This document shows, in pieces, positions 1 through 9,911 of a stretch of DNA of 64,000 bases (positions within the stretch are counted from its first letter, which is position 1; every line of letters starts with the position of its first letter). The stretch covers positions 2,282,477-2,346,476 of the forward strand of contig NZ_JEMG01000001.1 of NCBI RefSeq assembly GCF_000600295.1. The letters run 5' to 3'. The notes below the pieces were generated by a model, which worked only from the letters and a program-made list of their open reading frames with translations, was not told where the DNA came from and did not search any database. A program made the position numbers and the translations under genes. The stretch is from Hylemonella gracilis str. Niagara R (GTDB lineage Bacteria > Pseudomonadota > Gammaproteobacteria > Burkholderiales > Burkholderiaceae_C).

Positions 1-512
1 TAGGGCGCGAGTGCATCGCGGCAGCTACGGTGGAAATGCACCGCGTCCTCTTCGAAGCCGTAATACGGCGTGAGGTCCATGCCGCCCCCGAACCAGCACA
101 CGGGTTCCCCGCCCGCTGGTGTGGCGGCGATCATGCGCACATTCATGTGGACCGTGGGCACATAAGGGTTGCGCGGATGGAACACCAGCGATACCCCCAT
201 GGCCTCGAAGGGCGCCCCCGCCAGCTCAGGACGGTGCTGCGTGGCCGAGGGCGGCAACTTGGCGCCGCGCACATGCGAGAAGCCGCAGCCCGCACGCTCG
301 AACACAGCGCCACCCTCCAGAATCTTGGTCAGGCCCTCACCCTGCAGGGGCTCACCCGGCTCCTTGCGCCAGGCATCGGCCAGAAAGACCGCCTGTCCAT
401 CGGTGCGCTCGATCGCCTCGGTGATACTGTGCTGCAAACCCTGCAGATACGCCCGCACGGCCTCCAGATCCGCCACGGCAGCGACGGCATTCATGCCAGA
501 AGACGCATTCAT
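1..512 (-). CDS. hemF: Oxygen-dependent coproporphyrinogen III oxidase, C-terminus beyond window
   Basis: HemF oxidatively decarboxylates coproporphyrinogen III to protoporphyrinogen IX in the cytoplasm during haem synthesis. About 170 N-terminal codons are present. The reading frame carries the family stretch [17 protein letters not shown] followed by HFHRSCRDA, and the N-terminal segment with [11 protein letters not shown]. The start at 512 forms a 4-base ATGA overlap with the stop of the upstream acyltransferase gene, which decides it over the in-frame ATG six codons later. It is the last visible gene of a yebC-purD-acyltransferase-hemF operon. The gene runs off the left edge, so the catalytic core cannot be checked in full. 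Confidence 0.95.
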   Translation of the reverse strand, partial: MNASSGMNAVAAVADLEAVRAYLQGLQHSITEAIERTDGQAVFLADAWRKEPGEPLQGEGLTKILEGGAVFERAGCGFSHVRGAKLPPSATQHRPELAGAPFEAMGVSLVFHPRNPYVPTVHMNVRMIAATPAGGEPVCWFGGGMDLTPYYGFEEDAVHFHRSCRDALAP

Positions 513-1153
513 GCCTTGCCATCCTCGCGCGGCGTGGTGCTGTCGAGCAGGCGGATGGGTGCGGCGTCCTTGGGGTGGTAGGCCGAGGCATGCGGCTGCA
601 GCGCCGCCGCGATGCGCGCCATGTCCACTGCTTCGTCCCCGGTCAGACGCAGAAAGTCCAACACCCGAACTTCGCGTTCACGGTAGTTCAGCACCATCAT
701 CCCCAGGGGAACGTCGGCCTGTACCGCCACGCGGTAGAAGCCGCTGCGCCAGCCCGGCATGTACTTGCGCGTGCCCTCGGGCGCCAGCGTCAGCCAGAAA
801 TAGTCGCCTTGTTGCCGCGCGGTTTTGATTTGCGCCACGGTGTCACTCACCATGCCCTGCGCACCCTTGCCTCGCTCGATGGGAATGCCGCCGAAGGAGC
901 GCAACCAGGCCCCGAGCAGCGGAATGCGGAACAAGCTGGCTTTGGCCCAGTAGTGGAAGGGAACACCCATGGCCCATTTGGCCGCGTAGGCGAAAACGGG
1001 GTCCCAGTTGCTGGTGTGCGGGTAGACAATCAGCACGCCTTGCCGCGCCGGCAAGCCCTCGAATTGAACGCGCCAACCCAGGCGGCGCAGCACCCAGCGA
1101 CCGACCGCGCTGCCGGGAAACTGCACCGGATGCGGAGAGGAGAAATCACTCAT
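509..1153 (-). CDS. PlsC-like lysophospholipid acyltransferase
   Basis: Predicted 214-residue acyltransferase of the 1-acyl-glycerol-3-phosphate acyltransferase (PlsC) superfamily, acting at the inner membrane on a phospholipid or related acceptor. The catalytic HX4D motif appears as PHTSNWD near residue 46, and the second block as [11 protein letters not shown] near residue 127. The frame stays open upstream into purD, but ATG 1153 gives the expected family N-terminus and sits 23 bases after the purD stop. It shares a 4-base overlap with hemF. The exact acyl acceptor cannot be told from sequence; short versions like this are often annotated simply as lysophospholipid acyltransferase. Confidence 0.85.
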   Translation of the reverse strand: MSDFSSPHPVQFPGSAVGRWVLRRLGWRVQFEGLPARQGVLIVYPHTSNWDPVFAYAAKWAMGVPFHYWAKASLFRIPLLGAWLRSFGGIPIERGKGAQGMVSDTVAQIKTARQQGDYFWLTLAPEGTRKYMPGWRSGFYRVAVQADVPLGMMVLNYREREVRVLDFLRLTGDEAVDMARIAAALQPHASAYHPKDAAPIRLLDSTTPREDGKA

Positions 1154-1176
1154 GAAACACGATCGGGCCTGCGCCC

Positions 1177-2499
1177 TCAACCTTTGCGTATGGCGTGGTG
1201 GCCGATGTCCTTGCGGTACTGCATGCCATCGAAGCGGATGCTTTCCAGCAATTCGTAGGCGCGCATCTGAGCCTGCCGGGTCGTGCCACCCAGGGCCGTG
1301 GCGCACAGCACGCGCCCGCCGGACACAAGCACCTGCGCGTCCTTGCCTTCACCGTTCAGCGTGGTGCCAGCATGGAACACCACGCCCTCCTCGCCGTCCG
1401 CGGGCAGACCGGTGATTACGTCACCCTTGCGCGGGTCCAGCGGGTAACCATGCGCCGCCAACACCACGCCCAGGGCGATGCGCCGGTCCCATTCCAACTC
1501 CATCTGATCCAGCTTGCCCTCGGTCGCGGCCAGCAGCACGTCCAGCAGGTCGGTCTTGAGCCGCATCATGATGGGTTGCGTCTCCGGATCGCCCATGCGG
1601 CAGTTGAATTCCAGCGTCTTCGGGTGCCCGTTGGCGTCGATCATCAGGCCGGCGTAGAGGAAGCCCGTGTAGGGGATGCCGTCCTTTTCCATGCCCTTGA
1701 TGGTGGGCAGGATGATCTCGCGCATGGCGCGGGCATGCACCGCGGGCGTGACCACGGGCGCGGGGGAATAGGCGCCCATGCCTCCGGTGTTCGGCCCCAG
1801 GTCACCATCCAGCAGGCGCTTGTGGTCCTGGCTGGTGGCCAGCGCCAGCACGTTCTTGCCATCGCAGAGCACGATGAAACTCGCTTCCTCGCCCTGCAGG
1901 AACTGCTCGATGACCACACGCGCGCCACCTTCGTTGTGCGTGACACCCAGCTTGTTGTCCAGCAGCATGAAGTCCACTGCCTCATGCGCCTCGGCCACGG
2001 TCGTCGCCACCACCACGCCCTTGCCCGCCGCCAGGCCATCGGCCTTGACCACGATGGGCGCGCCCATCTTGTCGATGTAGGCATGTGCGGCCACCGGGTC
2101 ACTGAAAGTGTCGTATTCGGCCGTGGGAATGCCGTGGCGCTTCATGAAGGCCTTGGAGAAGGCCTTGGAACTTTCGAGCTGCGCCGCCGCCCGCGTGGGG
2201 CCGAAGATGCGCAAGCCGTGGGCGCGGAACTCGTCCACCACGCCCGCTGCCAGCGGTGCTTCAGGGCCAACGACCGTGAGGCCAATCTTTTCCTGCTGAG
2301 CCCACTCACGCAAGGCTTTGGCGTCCGTCGCGCTCAGGTGGGGCAGATTCACCAGACGCTTGTCCCGCGCCGTGCCGCCGTTGCCCGGCGCCACGTAGAC
2401 CACCTGCACCTTGGGCGAGGCGGCCAGCTTCCAGGCCAGCGCATGTTCGCGGCCGCCGCCGCCGATCACTAGAACTTTCAAGCGAGTACTTTCATTCAC
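1177..2499 (-). CDS. purD: Phosphoribosylamine--glycine ligase
   Basis: Second enzyme of de novo purine synthesis; it joins glycine to 5-phosphoribosylamine using ATP. The 440-residue product has the N-terminal [17 protein letters not shown] signature, the ATP-grasp region around [14 protein letters not shown], and [10 protein letters not shown] near residue 300. The length is slightly above the usual 425-430. Translation probably begins at a GTG (2499), because GTGA overlaps the yebC stop by four bases; the ATG at 2495 is out of frame and closes after six codons. Coupled translation with yebC upstream and the acyltransferase downstream is likely. Confidence 0.97.
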   Translation of the reverse strand: MNESTRLKVLVIGGGGREHALAWKLAASPKVQVVYVAPGNGGTARDKRLVNLPHLSATDAKALREWAQQEKIGLTVVGPEAPLAAGVVDEFRAHGLRIFGPTRAAAQLESSKAFSKAFMKRHGIPTAEYDTFSDPVAAHAYIDKMGAPIVVKADGLAAGKGVVVATTVAEAHEAVDFMLLDNKLGVTHNEGGARVVIEQFLQGEEASFIVLCDGKNVLALATSQDHKRLLDGDLGPNTGGMGAYSPAPVVTPAVHARAMREIILPTIKGMEKDGIPYTGFLYAGLMIDANGHPKTLEFNCRMGDPETQPIMMRLKTDLLDVLLAATEGKLDQMELEWDRRIALGVVLAAHGYPLDPRKGDVITGLPADGEEGVVFHAGTTLNGEGKDAQVLVSGGRVLCATALGGTTRQAQMRAYELLESIRFDGMQYRKDIGHHAIRKG

Positions 2500-3215
2500 A
2501 AGGACGCGTTGTGGTACACGTCCTGAACATCATCCAGGTCCTCGATCACGTCGAGCAGCTTCTGCATCTTCTCGGCGTCCTCCCCCGACAACTCAATGGT
2601 GTTCTCGGCACGCATGGTCACACCTGCCACTTCGGGCTTGAGGCCTGCGGCCTCCAGCGCGTTCTTCACCGCTTCGAAGTCGCCCGGCGCAGTCAGCACC
2701 TCGATGGCACCGTCCTCGTCGGCGATCACGTCCTCGGCCCCGGCTTCCAGGGCGACTTCCATCACCTTGTCCTCGCTGGTGCCCGGCGCGAAGATCAATT
2801 GGCCGCAGTGCTTGAACTGGAAGGCCACGGAGCCTTCCGTGCCCATGTTGCCCCCATGCTTGCTGAAGGCGTGGCGCACTTCGGCCACGGTGCGCACGCG
2901 GTTGTCCGTCATGGTGTCCACGATGATGGCCGCGCCGCCGATGCCATAGCCCTCGTAGCGGATTTCCTCGTAGTTCACGCCTTCCTGGTTGCCCGTGGCC
3001 TTGTCGATGTTGTACTTGACACGGTCGGCAGGCATGTTGGCGGCCTTGGCCTTGTCGATGGCCAGGCGCAGGCGCGGGTTGGCGCTCGGGTCGCCGCCGC
3101 CGGCACGGGCGGCGACGGTGATTTCACGGATGATGCGGGTCCAGATCTTGCCGCGCTTCTCGTCCTGGCGGCCTTTGCGATGCTGAATATTGGCCCATTT
3201 GCTGTGTCCAGCCAT
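2496..3215 (-). CDS. yebC: YebC/PmpR family protein
   Basis: A 239-residue YebC-family protein. The family has been described both as DNA-binding transcriptional regulators and, more recently, as factors that ease ribosome stalling. The N-terminus [18 protein letters not shown] is diagnostic and fixes the start at 3215; the frame continues 27 codons further upstream but without family similarity. The segment from about residue 55 to 100 contains [13 protein letters not shown] and [19 protein letters not shown], also typical. First gene of the operon, separated by 74 bases from the divergent HerA-like gene, so the shared gap should hold both promoters. Confidence 0.96.
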   Translation of the reverse strand: MAGHSKWANIQHRKGRQDEKRGKIWTRIIREITVAARAGGGDPSANPRLRLAIDKAKAANMPADRVKYNIDKATGNQEGVNYEEIRYEGYGIGGAAIIVDTMTDNRVRTVAEVRHAFSKHGGNMGTEGSVAFQFKHCGQLIFAPGTSEDKVMEVALEAGAEDVIADEDGAIEVLTAPGDFEAVKNALEAAGLKPEVAGVTMRAENTIELSGEDAEKMQKLLDVIEDLDDVQDVYHNASL

Positions 3216-3289
3216 AAGGTTTCCTTCTGGGGTCCTCGGGTTTTTTGGTAGGCTAGGAAAAGTTTGCGATTGTATTCCCTGGCCCCGAC

Positions 3290-4783
3290 ATGACATCCCC
3301 CCTCCTGATCGCGCAACACGGCGACATCCAATGCCTGCTGCGGCCTGACAAGGCCAACCGCCATGGTCTGATCACCGGCGCCACCGGCACCGGCAAAACC
3401 GTCACCTTGCAAACCCTGGCCGAAGGCTTTTCGCGCATTGGCGTGCCAGTCTTCATGGCCGACGTCAAGGGTGACCTGAGCGGCCTCTCCCAACCCGGGC
3501 GCATCGGCGACAAACTGGCCGCTGTGCTCAAGGAGCGCGGCCTGGAAGCGCCCGCGTCCACGGCCTGCCCCACCACCCTCTGGGACGTCTTCGGCGAACA
3601 GGGACACCCGGTGCGCGCCACCGTCAGTGACCTCGGCCCCCTGCTGCTGGCCCGCATGCTGGACCTGAACGAGACCCAGGAAGGCGTGCTGCAACTGGTC
3701 TTCAAGATCGCGGACGACCAGGGCCTGCTGCTGCTCGACCTGAAGGACCTGCGCGCCATGTGCCAGTTCGTTGGCGAAAACGCGGCGCAGTTCAAGACCG
3801 AGTACGGCAATGTCAGTGCCGCCAGCATCGGCGCCATCCAGCGTGGCCTGCTGCAGATCGAGGCCCAGGGCGGCGAAAAATTCTTCGGCGAGCCCATGCT
3901 GGACATCGCCGACTTCATGCAGACGGTCTCGGGTCTAGGTGTGGTGAACATCCTCGCCGCCGACAAGCTGATGACCGCGCCCCGTCTCTACGCGGCCTTC
4001 CTGCTGTGGCTGCTCTCGGAACTGTTCGAGCAACTGCCCGAAGTGGGTGACCTGGACAAACCCAAGCTGGTCTTCTTCTTCGACGAAGCCCACCTGCTCT
4101 TCAGCGACGCGCCCAAGGCGCTGCTGGAACGCATCGAACTGGTGGTGCGTCTGGTGCGCAGCAAGGGCGTGGGCGTGTATTTCGTGACCCAGAACCCACT
4201 GGACATCCCCGACACGGTGCTGGGCCAACTCGGCAACCGTGTGCAGCATGCGCTGCGCGCCTATACACCACGCGACCAAAAAGCCGTCAAGACGGCGGCG
4301 GACACCATGCGCCCCAACCCCGCGCTGGGCGACATGGCGCGCGCCATCACCGAACTGGGCGTGGGCGAAGCGCTCATCAGCTTCCTGGATGACAAGGGCC
4401 GCCCCGGCGTGACCGAACGGGCCTGGGTGCTGCCGCCCGGCAGCCAGATCGGCCCCGTCACGCCGCAGCAGCGGCAGGCCCTGCTGGCCAGCTCGCTGGT
4501 CGCGGGCGTCTACGAAAAAACGCAGGACCGTGAATCGGCCTTCGAGAAGCTGGCCCAGCGCACGCAAGAGAAACAGGCACAGCAGACTCAGCAAGCCCAG
4601 GCGCAGCAGCAAGAAAGCGGCGGTTTGCTCGGCGGCCTGGGCGACATCCTGGGTGGCGGATCCAAACGCACCCGCGCCAGCGCGGGCGAACAGCTCATCA
4701 AAAGCGCCGCCAGCTCCATCGGCCGCGAAGTCGGGCGCCAGATCATCCGTGGCGTGCTGGGCGGCATCTTGGGCAAACGCTGA
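3290..4783 (+). CDS. HerA/YjgR-like P-loop ATPase (DUF853)
   Basis: A 497-residue P-loop ATPase of the HerA-FtsK type, matching the YjgR/DUF853 group. The Walker A motif GATGTGKT lies near residues 30-37 and Walker B ([13 protein letters not shown]) near 260-270. A Q-rich linker of about 30 residues near 420-450 precedes a conserved tail with glycine-rich repeats ([14 protein letters not shown]) and a basic end ([12 protein letters not shown]). HerA-type ATPases translocate DNA; the role of the YjgR branch is unknown. It stands alone on the plus strand, divergent from yebC. Confidence 0.88.
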   Translation: MTSPLLIAQHGDIQCLLRPDKANRHGLITGATGTGKTVTLQTLAEGFSRIGVPVFMADVKGDLSGLSQPGRIGDKLAAVLKERGLEAPASTACPTTLWDVFGEQGHPVRATVSDLGPLLLARMLDLNETQEGVLQLVFKIADDQGLLLLDLKDLRAMCQFVGENAAQFKTEYGNVSAASIGAIQRGLLQIEAQGGEKFFGEPMLDIADFMQTVSGLGVVNILAADKLMTAPRLYAAFLLWLLSELFEQLPEVGDLDKPKLVFFFDEAHLLFSDAPKALLERIELVVRLVRSKGVGVYFVTQNPLDIPDTVLGQLGNRVQHALRAYTPRDQKAVKTAADTMRPNPALGDMARAITELGVGEALISFLDDKGRPGVTERAWVLPPGSQIGPVTPQQRQALLASSLVAGVYEKTQDRESAFEKLAQRTQEKQAQQTQQAQAQQQESGGLLGGLGDILGGGSKRTRASAGEQLIKSAASSIGREVGRQIIRGVLGGILGKR

Positions 4784-4796
4784 GCTTAGATTCGTC

Positions 4797-5567
4797 ATGA
4801 AAAAACGCGCATTGATCACCGGTGCGACCGCGGGCATCGGAAAAGCGTTCGCCCGCGCGCTGGCGCGGCGAGGCTGGAACTTGGTCATCATTTCGCGCGA
4901 TACCGCTCGCATGGATGCATTGGCTAGCGAGTTGCGACAGCAGCATAACGTCTACATCGACGTCGTCACAGCTGATCTGACCACCTCCACTGGTCTCGCC
5001 TTAGCCACTGCCGCCGTGCGGGATTCGGACAGGCCCGTCGACCTACTCATAAACAACGCTGGAGCTTCTCTGGCCTTATTGTTTGGCGATACTCCCATCG
5101 CCGACGAGGATTGGCACCTAGATCTGCTCGTACGAGCGCCCATGCACTTGATGGACGCGGCCCTCAAGACGATGAGCGCACGCGAGAACAGGAACGACAA
5201 AGGTGCCATCGTCAACGTAGCCAGCGTCGCGGCCTTCGCGTTGAGTGGCACCTACTCCGCGCACAAGGCTTGGTTGGTCAACCTCTCTCAGTGGGCGCAT
5301 TTCCGCTACAAAAACAAGGGTATCCACGTCATGGCCTTGTGTCCGGGCTTCGTGCGCACGGAATTTCACCAGCGCAGCAACTTGGATATCTCTGACATTG
5401 ACGATTGGATGTGGCTAGACGCCGATCGCTTGGTCGCAGGTGCCCTTCAAGACCTAGATCACAAAAAGGCTATCAGCATTCCGTCCCTGCGCTACAAATT
5501 TCTTGTATTCATGACACGCATCATGCCTGCATTCATCGTTGCCGCGCTAGCCAAGCGAGGGCGATGA
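4797..5567 (+). CDS. Short-chain dehydrogenase/reductase (SDR)
   Basis: A 256-residue classical SDR oxidoreductase. It shows the nucleotide-binding TGATAGIGK near residues 8-16, NNAG near 86-89, a catalytic serine in VNVASVAA, and YSAHK as the YxxxK pair. The C-terminus is hydrophobic (FLVFMTRIMPAFIVAALAKRG), suggesting membrane association. The substrate is unknown. It begins 13 bases after the ATPase stop. Its codon use is clearly more AT-rich than its neighbours, and an IS remnant follows, so lateral acquisition is plausible. Confidence 0.87.
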   Translation: MKKRALITGATAGIGKAFARALARRGWNLVIISRDTARMDALASELRQQHNVYIDVVTADLTTSTGLALATAAVRDSDRPVDLLINNAGASLALLFGDTPIADEDWHLDLLVRAPMHLMDAALKTMSARENRNDKGAIVNVASVAAFALSGTYSAHKAWLVNLSQWAHFRYKNKGIHVMALCPGFVRTEFHQRSNLDISDIDDWMWLDADRLVAGALQDLDHKKAISIPSLRYKFLVFMTRIMPAFIVAALAKRGR

Positions 5568-5765
5568 TCACGGGCGCGAACTTCACGCTCGAAGCTGGTG
5601 ACGATTACGCCCAAGACTCTCGATTTAGAAACGCAAAGGGGTTTCATGACCGAAGCAAATGATCGCGGCGCAATGGCTGCAACATTACATTCTTCGACCA
5701 GGTAAGCTCTGAGCAAGAGCACGGTTCTTGCGTGGTGAACTGAGCCGCCCAATGGAGCATGAGCG

Positions 5766-6020
5766 ATGAACCAGATCAGTTTCGCTGATGCCGAGCAGGC
5801 GGGCAAAAGGAAGACGACGCGGCTCGAGGTGTTTCTGGCCGAGATGGAACTGGTCTGTGGATGGCGCGCAAGAAGCTGATGGCGATGATGGGAGTGGTCC
5901 GTGTGCAGGGGGCGTAGGCCCTCGCCGAATGTGCCTAATGGCACCGCGGCGACCGTGGAGTCGCAGGGCCTGCTGGATCGTTTGGCTTGGTAGATCGCCA
6001 AGCAGCCGTTTTATGACTTG
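5766..6020 (+). mobile_element. Degenerate IS5-family transposase remnant
   Basis: The gap 5568-6032 holds no intact gene. A 37-codon frame from ATG 5766 to TGA 5877 resembles the N-terminus of IS5-type transposases (MNQISFADAEQAG, then TTRLEVFLAEMELV). The frame is then broken. Around 5950-6020 a second frame with an internal TAG reads ATVESQGLLDRLAW, stop, IAKQPFYDLIRRSL, probably further decayed coding sequence. Most of the transposase, including any DDE residues, is missing. I could not identify terminal inverted repeats or a target-site duplication. Confidence 0.6.
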
Positions 6021-6032
6021 ATCAGACGTTCC

Positions 6033-6737
6033 CTAGGCGCCGGGCATGCTGCAACTGTCCGGCCCGCATTGCAAGGCCGCGCCCTCCTGTTGCACATGGT
6101 CGTTCGGAATTTGTGACTGCAGCCATTGCGCGAACGCCTCCGGCCGGCCCAGGTAGGAACTCAGATCAATAGGAACAAAACGCCCTTCGCTCTCCAGCAC
6201 CAGCGTCGGAAATCCCTGTGCGCCGACACGGCCCATCAGCGCCCGAGTCGCCGCGATGTGCGCGCGAACGCCCTCACCCAGTGTGGCACCCAGGGCACCG
6301 GCAAAGGCGTCGCGTGGCAAACCGAGTTCGGCCGCGATGTCGATCAACACCGCCCGGTCCGCGATGCGTCGCCCCTCCAGATAGTGCGCCGTTTGCAGGC
6401 GGGCGAGCATGTCCAGCCCACGCCCAGCCAACTGCTCGGCCACCAGCATGGCGGCGGTCGGCGGCTCGGAGTCGAAGACCACGCTGGTGTCACGCAGCAG
6501 GCCGTCGAAATAACTGGCACCAAAGGGCTGCCCGCTGACTTGGGCGATGCGACGGTCGTGCGGCATCACGTAGTCGCGCAACTGCGCGCTGACCTGCTGA
6601 CGCCGCGCACCTGCCATCATGCCGCCGCCATGCGCCTGCACGGCCACGTGCTGGCGCGCTTCCTTGATCAAGGGGGCCGCCGCGTAGCACCAGCCACAGA
6701 GCGGGTCGTAAATGTAGTGTAGGGTTGAAGTGCTCAT
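6033..6737 (-). CDS. DsbA family protein, FrnE-like
   Basis: A 234-residue thioredoxin-fold protein of the DsbA/FrnE type, cytoplasmic because no signal peptide is visible. The redox motif CGWC is at residues 14-17 inside YDPLCGWCYAA. The middle region with the conserved AQYLEG-like block (TAHYLEGRRIAD) and the cis-proline segment GFPTLVLE fit the FrnE group. The C-terminus ends in QCGPDSCSMPGA, an extra cysteine pair that could form a second disulphide. ATG 6737 was chosen for its good ribosome-binding site (AAAGGA) and the motif position. It follows the MBL-fold gene on the same strand. Confidence 0.85.
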   Translation of the reverse strand: MSTSTLHYIYDPLCGWCYAAAPLIKEARQHVAVQAHGGGMMAGARRQQVSAQLRDYVMPHDRRIAQVSGQPFGASYFDGLLRDTSVVFDSEPPTAAMLVAEQLAGRGLDMLARLQTAHYLEGRRIADRAVLIDIAAELGLPRDAFAGALGATLGEGVRAHIAATRALMGRVGAQGFPTLVLESEGRFVPIDLSSYLGRPEAFAQWLQSQIPNDHVQQEGAALQCGPDSCSMPGA

Positions 6738-6756
6738 GGCGTTCCTTTCACGTGGG

Positions 6757-6788
6757 CTGCTGGGCACCTACGGTCTGGTGCCCAGCAG
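6757..6788 (-). other. Perfect 12-bp inverted repeat between two genes
   Basis: CTGCTGGGCACC and GGTGCCCAGCAG face each other across an 8-base loop, between the MBL-fold gene stop (6822) and the DsbA-like gene start (6737). There is no run of T after it on the minus strand, so it is not a classical terminator. It could be an RNA-stabilising hairpin or a weak attenuator between the two genes. Confidence 0.6.
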
Positions 6789-6821
6789 TGATTCAAATGA
6801 TTCAGCGGCCTGGCGTGGTGT

Positions 6822-7715
6822 TTACCACTTCATCTCGCCTTTATTGACCTTCGCGCCGATGTCGAGGGCGATGCCCAGGCCCGCGTCCGGGTAGGCCCTC
6901 TTCATCGCCGCGATCAGTTCGGCGGAGTTCTGGGTACGACCCAGTTCCTGCTCGAAGCGGACCAGATAGTCCCGCGTGTAGCGAATCGCGCTTTCGTCCT
7001 GAGCCGCACCCGCTGCGGCATGCCCTGGCACCACGATAACCGGCTTGAGCGCCAGCAATTCGTCGAGTTGGGCCAGCCACGCCTTGCGTTCGCTCAGCTT
7101 CTGGGTATCGGCCGTCCAGACATGGAGATTGCCAAAAACAGCGATGTTGCCAACGACCGCCTTGATCGACGGAATCCACACATAGGGACGATGCGCCAGC
7201 TCACCGGTCCTGCCACGAATCTCAATGGTTTCTCCATCGACCGTCAGGGTATTGCCCTGCAGAAGATCGGGCACCAGCGGCTTGCGCGGTGCATTCGCGC
7301 CCAGCTTCGGCCCCCAGAAAGCGAGCTTGCCGGACAACTTGCTTTGAATCTTCTCGCGCACCGCCGGCGTGGCCAGCACCTGCGCCTGGGGAAACTGCTC
7401 CTTCAGCACCTCGGCCCCGAAATAAAAATCCGGATCGGCATTGCTGATCAGAATGGTTTTCAGCGTCTTGCCGCTGTCGAGCACGTTGGCGGCCACGCGC
7501 AGGGCATCGGCCCGTGTGAAACCGGTGTCGATCACCAGCGCCTCGGACTTGCCGCTGACCACCACGGCGTTGACGTGGAAGCTCGTGGCATCCGCGTTGT
7601 ACACCTTGAGTTGCAGCGGGGCGGCGGCTGTCTGCGCGCCGGCAGTTCCGGCCGCCATGACACCAAAGGCCAGCAGCGGCAGCAGTTTTTGAACGAGGGA
7701 GGTCGGGAAGAACAT
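6822..7715 (-). CDS. MBL-fold protein lacking the HxHxDH zinc motif, exported
   Basis: A 297-residue protein with a cleavable signal peptide (about residues 1-27, ending GTAGAQ) and the outline of a metallo-beta-lactamase fold: an early VIDTGFTRADALR block, GNTLTVDGETIEI, and a late VVPGHAAAG block. At the place of HxHxDH the sequence reads ISNADPDFYFG, so the first-site histidines are gone. Hydrolase activity is therefore doubtful, or the metal site differs. ATG 7715 starts the signal peptide; an in-frame start 15 codons upstream is less likely. A LysR gene is divergent from it. Confidence 0.8.
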   Translation of the reverse strand: MFFPTSLVQKLLPLLAFGVMAAGTAGAQTAAAPLQLKVYNADATSFHVNAVVVSGKSEALVIDTGFTRADALRVAANVLDSGKTLKTILISNADPDFYFGAEVLKEQFPQAQVLATPAVREKIQSKLSGKLAFWGPKLGANAPRKPLVPDLLQGNTLTVDGETIEIRGRTGELAHRPYVWIPSIKAVVGNIAVFGNLHVWTADTQKLSERKAWLAQLDELLALKPVIVVPGHAAAGAAQDESAIRYTRDYLVRFEQELGRTQNSAELIAAMKRAYPDAGLGIALDIGAKVNKGEMKW

Positions 7716-7842
7716 GACGATTTCCTGGACTTGGTTGAGAGGAACCGCCACTGTATTCAAGCCAATTCAGTAGATAAACAACCGATTTTCAGATTATTCA
7801 TTGCACAATTCGGCGCAATCAAACGCCTCGTGAGGAGTTGCG

Positions 7843-8772
7843 ATGGACCGCATCACCGCTGCCCAAGTATTTGTCACCGTCGCAGAGCGGGGTAGCCTGA
7901 TCCAGGCCGCCGAGCAGCTGGAAATGTCCGCAGCCACGATCAGCCGCTATCTGGTGTCGCTGGAAGACTGGCTGGGCGCGCGACTCTTGCACCGCACGAC
8001 CCGGCGCGTCACACTCACCGACGCGGGCCAGTTGGCCCTGCCCTCGTGCCGTCAGCTGCTGGAAACGGCCGATGAGGTCAAGCAAATGGCCGGCAACCTG
8101 CGTCAGGAGCCCAGAGGGCGTCTACGGCTCACCTGCGCACTCTCGTTCGCCGAGGCGCAGTTGACCGCGGCCCTGATTGAGTACCAGCAACGCCACCCGA
8201 AAGTCCAAATTTCCCTCACCACCACCGACCGGGAAATCGACCTGGCCGCCGACCAGATCGACCTGGCCGTGCGCATCAGCAACACCCTCGAACCCACGCT
8301 GATCGCCCGCCCACTCGCCACCTGCCGCTCGGTGATCTGCGCAAGCCCGGACTACCTGCTGCGCCATGGCACGCCCACCCACTTGGATGAGCTGGCACGG
8401 CATCGGTGCCTGGTGCATGCGCTGGTCAGCGCGACCCAGTTCCGCTTCCGGCAAGGCGACAAGATCGTGGAACCGACGGTGGACGTGAGTTTCACGACCA
8501 ATGAAACCGCCATCCTGCGACGGGCCCTGTTGTCCGGCGGTGGTATCGGCATTCTTCCCACCTACTACGTCAGCGAGGACATCCAGCGGGGCGCGCTGGT
8601 CCCCTTGTTGAGGGACTACCCACTCGAAACCATGGGCATCCACGCGGTCTTCCTCTCACGCCAGCACCAACCGCTGGCCTTGCGGCTGCTGGTCGATTTC
8701 CTGGTGGAGAAGTTTGGGGGCGAGGAACCGGTGTGGGATCGGGGCCTCAACGGCCCCAGTATGTGGCCGTGA
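7843..8772 (+). CDS. LysR family transcriptional regulator
   Basis: A 309-residue LysR-type regulator. The N-terminal winged helix-turn-helix covers about residues 1-60 (AEQLEMSAATISRYLVSLEDWLG, then LLHRTTRRVTLTDAG), followed by the effector-binding domain. It is divergent from the MBL-fold and DsbA-like genes with 127 bases between, the usual arrangement for a LysR regulator and its target operon. The effector is unknown. It belongs to the CrgA-like branch judging by the RTTRRVTLTDAG block. Confidence 0.9.
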   Translation: MDRITAAQVFVTVAERGSLIQAAEQLEMSAATISRYLVSLEDWLGARLLHRTTRRVTLTDAGQLALPSCRQLLETADEVKQMAGNLRQEPRGRLRLTCALSFAEAQLTAALIEYQQRHPKVQISLTTTDREIDLAADQIDLAVRISNTLEPTLIARPLATCRSVICASPDYLLRHGTPTHLDELARHRCLVHALVSATQFRFRQGDKIVEPTVDVSFTTNETAILRRALLSGGGIGILPTYYVSEDIQRGALVPLLRDYPLETMGIHAVFLSRQHQPLALRLLVDFLVEKFGGEEPVWDRGLNGPSMWP

Positions 8773-8819
8773 AGTCAGCGCGAGCGCGGACGGAATCCGC
8801 AACTGACATCGCCCGCCCG

Positions 8820-9428
8820 CTACTCATCCACCAATACTGTGCTGTCCAGCAGCTTGCGCGCTTTCTCGGCGAATTGAGCGTCTTTGCTTGACTCCACGTA
8901 TCGGTGATAGAAGCGCAATTCAAAGCCCATCCCTTTGCGCTTCAACGATCCGCAGGACAGCACATACTGCTCACTCCATCTTTTTTCCTGCGCTTCTGGG
9001 CTTGGCTGTACACGCTCCAGCAGCAGATGGATTCTGGCGCATCGGGCGTCTTTGGGGTCTTCGATGACCTCGAACGTGTTGATCTTGAAGTTCTTGTTGC
9101 CTTCGTATCCTTCGATGATGTTGCGCTTGATCGTCCCGATGTAGTTGGCCATGGGCTCAATCGGCGCATCGAGCCTCATCATGTAAGCCTCGATTTCCAT
9201 GCTGTCCGTTGCTGAGCCTGCATTTTTCTTGAGGTTCACCCCTCCGCCTGGCCTGGTCATGACCCATCCCTCCTCGTCGGGCGGCAGAAACTTCAAGGCA
9301 AAGGATGATCCATCCTTGAACGAAATCCCCACTTGAATCGGCTTGGATTGCCGGCCATCGGCCTCTTCGGCATGGGCATGAACACCCAAAATCGCGAGAG
9401 CCGTCAAAAGAAAGATTCCGTATTTCAC
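8820..9428 (-). CDS. Hypothetical exported protein
   Basis: A 202-residue protein with a signal peptide (about residues 1-20, ending GVHAHA). I do not recognise the family. It has two cysteines (in DARCARIH and VLSCGSLK), which could form a disulphide in the periplasm. Translation starts at GTG 9428, supported by AGGAG eight bases upstream. It lies 18 bases downstream of the membrane-protein gene at 9447-9911, so the two are probably cotranscribed. Confidence 0.7.
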   Translation of the reverse strand: MKYGIFLLTALAILGVHAHAEEADGRQSKPIQVGISFKDGSSFALKFLPPDEEGWVMTRPGGGVNLKKNAGSATDSMEIEAYMMRLDAPIEPMANYIGTIKRNIIEGYEGNKNFKINTFEVIEDPKDARCARIHLLLERVQPSPEAQEKRWSEQYVLSCGSLKRKGMGFELRFYHRYVESSKDAQFAEKARKLLDSTVLVDE

Positions 9429-9446
9429 GATGATGTCTCCTGCTAC

Positions 9447-9911
9447 TCAATTCGGTGCAGACGTCGGACGAACACTGCGAGAGGCGAAGTATTCATTGAC
9501 GGATTGCACGCCAAATAGGCCCCAAAGAATGAGCGCAGCAGTGAGCAAGCTGTTGAGCCAAAGACCTGAATAGGAGAGTTGGCTTGTGAGCCAAGTTGAA
9601 GGCCAAACGCTTAACGCTGCGATAGGCGCGATGGGAACGAGCACCAGAGCCCAGCGAGCGCGCGGGTTGCGACTGGCGATGCCCCAAGAACCAATGCTCG
9701 CAAGCGAGAGCGCCAGAAAGAGTGCCAAGCCACCCCCGGATGCCCAGAGCTCTCCATAGGGCACTTTTCTTCCATTGACCGTCCAATCGAACACAGGGAA
9801 AGTAAGGAAGAAAAGTAGGATTGGGGACGCAACCATGGCGCCCCGGCATAAGACCTTGAGCGGCCGAGGAAGGTCTTGTGTGTTGCGCCAGCATTGGAGT
9901 ATGGCGTTCAT
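9447..9911 (-). CDS. Hypothetical inner-membrane protein
   Basis: A 154-residue protein with about four predicted membrane segments (near residues 25-44, 55-77, 87-102 and 117-135). The family is not recognised. The gene is closely followed by the exported-protein gene on the same strand. The base composition is lower in GC than the window average, in keeping with the accessory block that runs to about 11.1 kb. Confidence 0.6.
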   Translation of the reverse strand: MNAILQCWRNTQDLPRPLKVLCRGAMVASPILLFFLTFPVFDWTVNGRKVPYGELWASGGGLALFLALSLASIGSWGIASRNPRARWALVLVPIAPIAALSVWPSTWLTSQLSYSGLWLNSLLTAALILWGLFGVQSVNEYFASRSVRPTSAPN

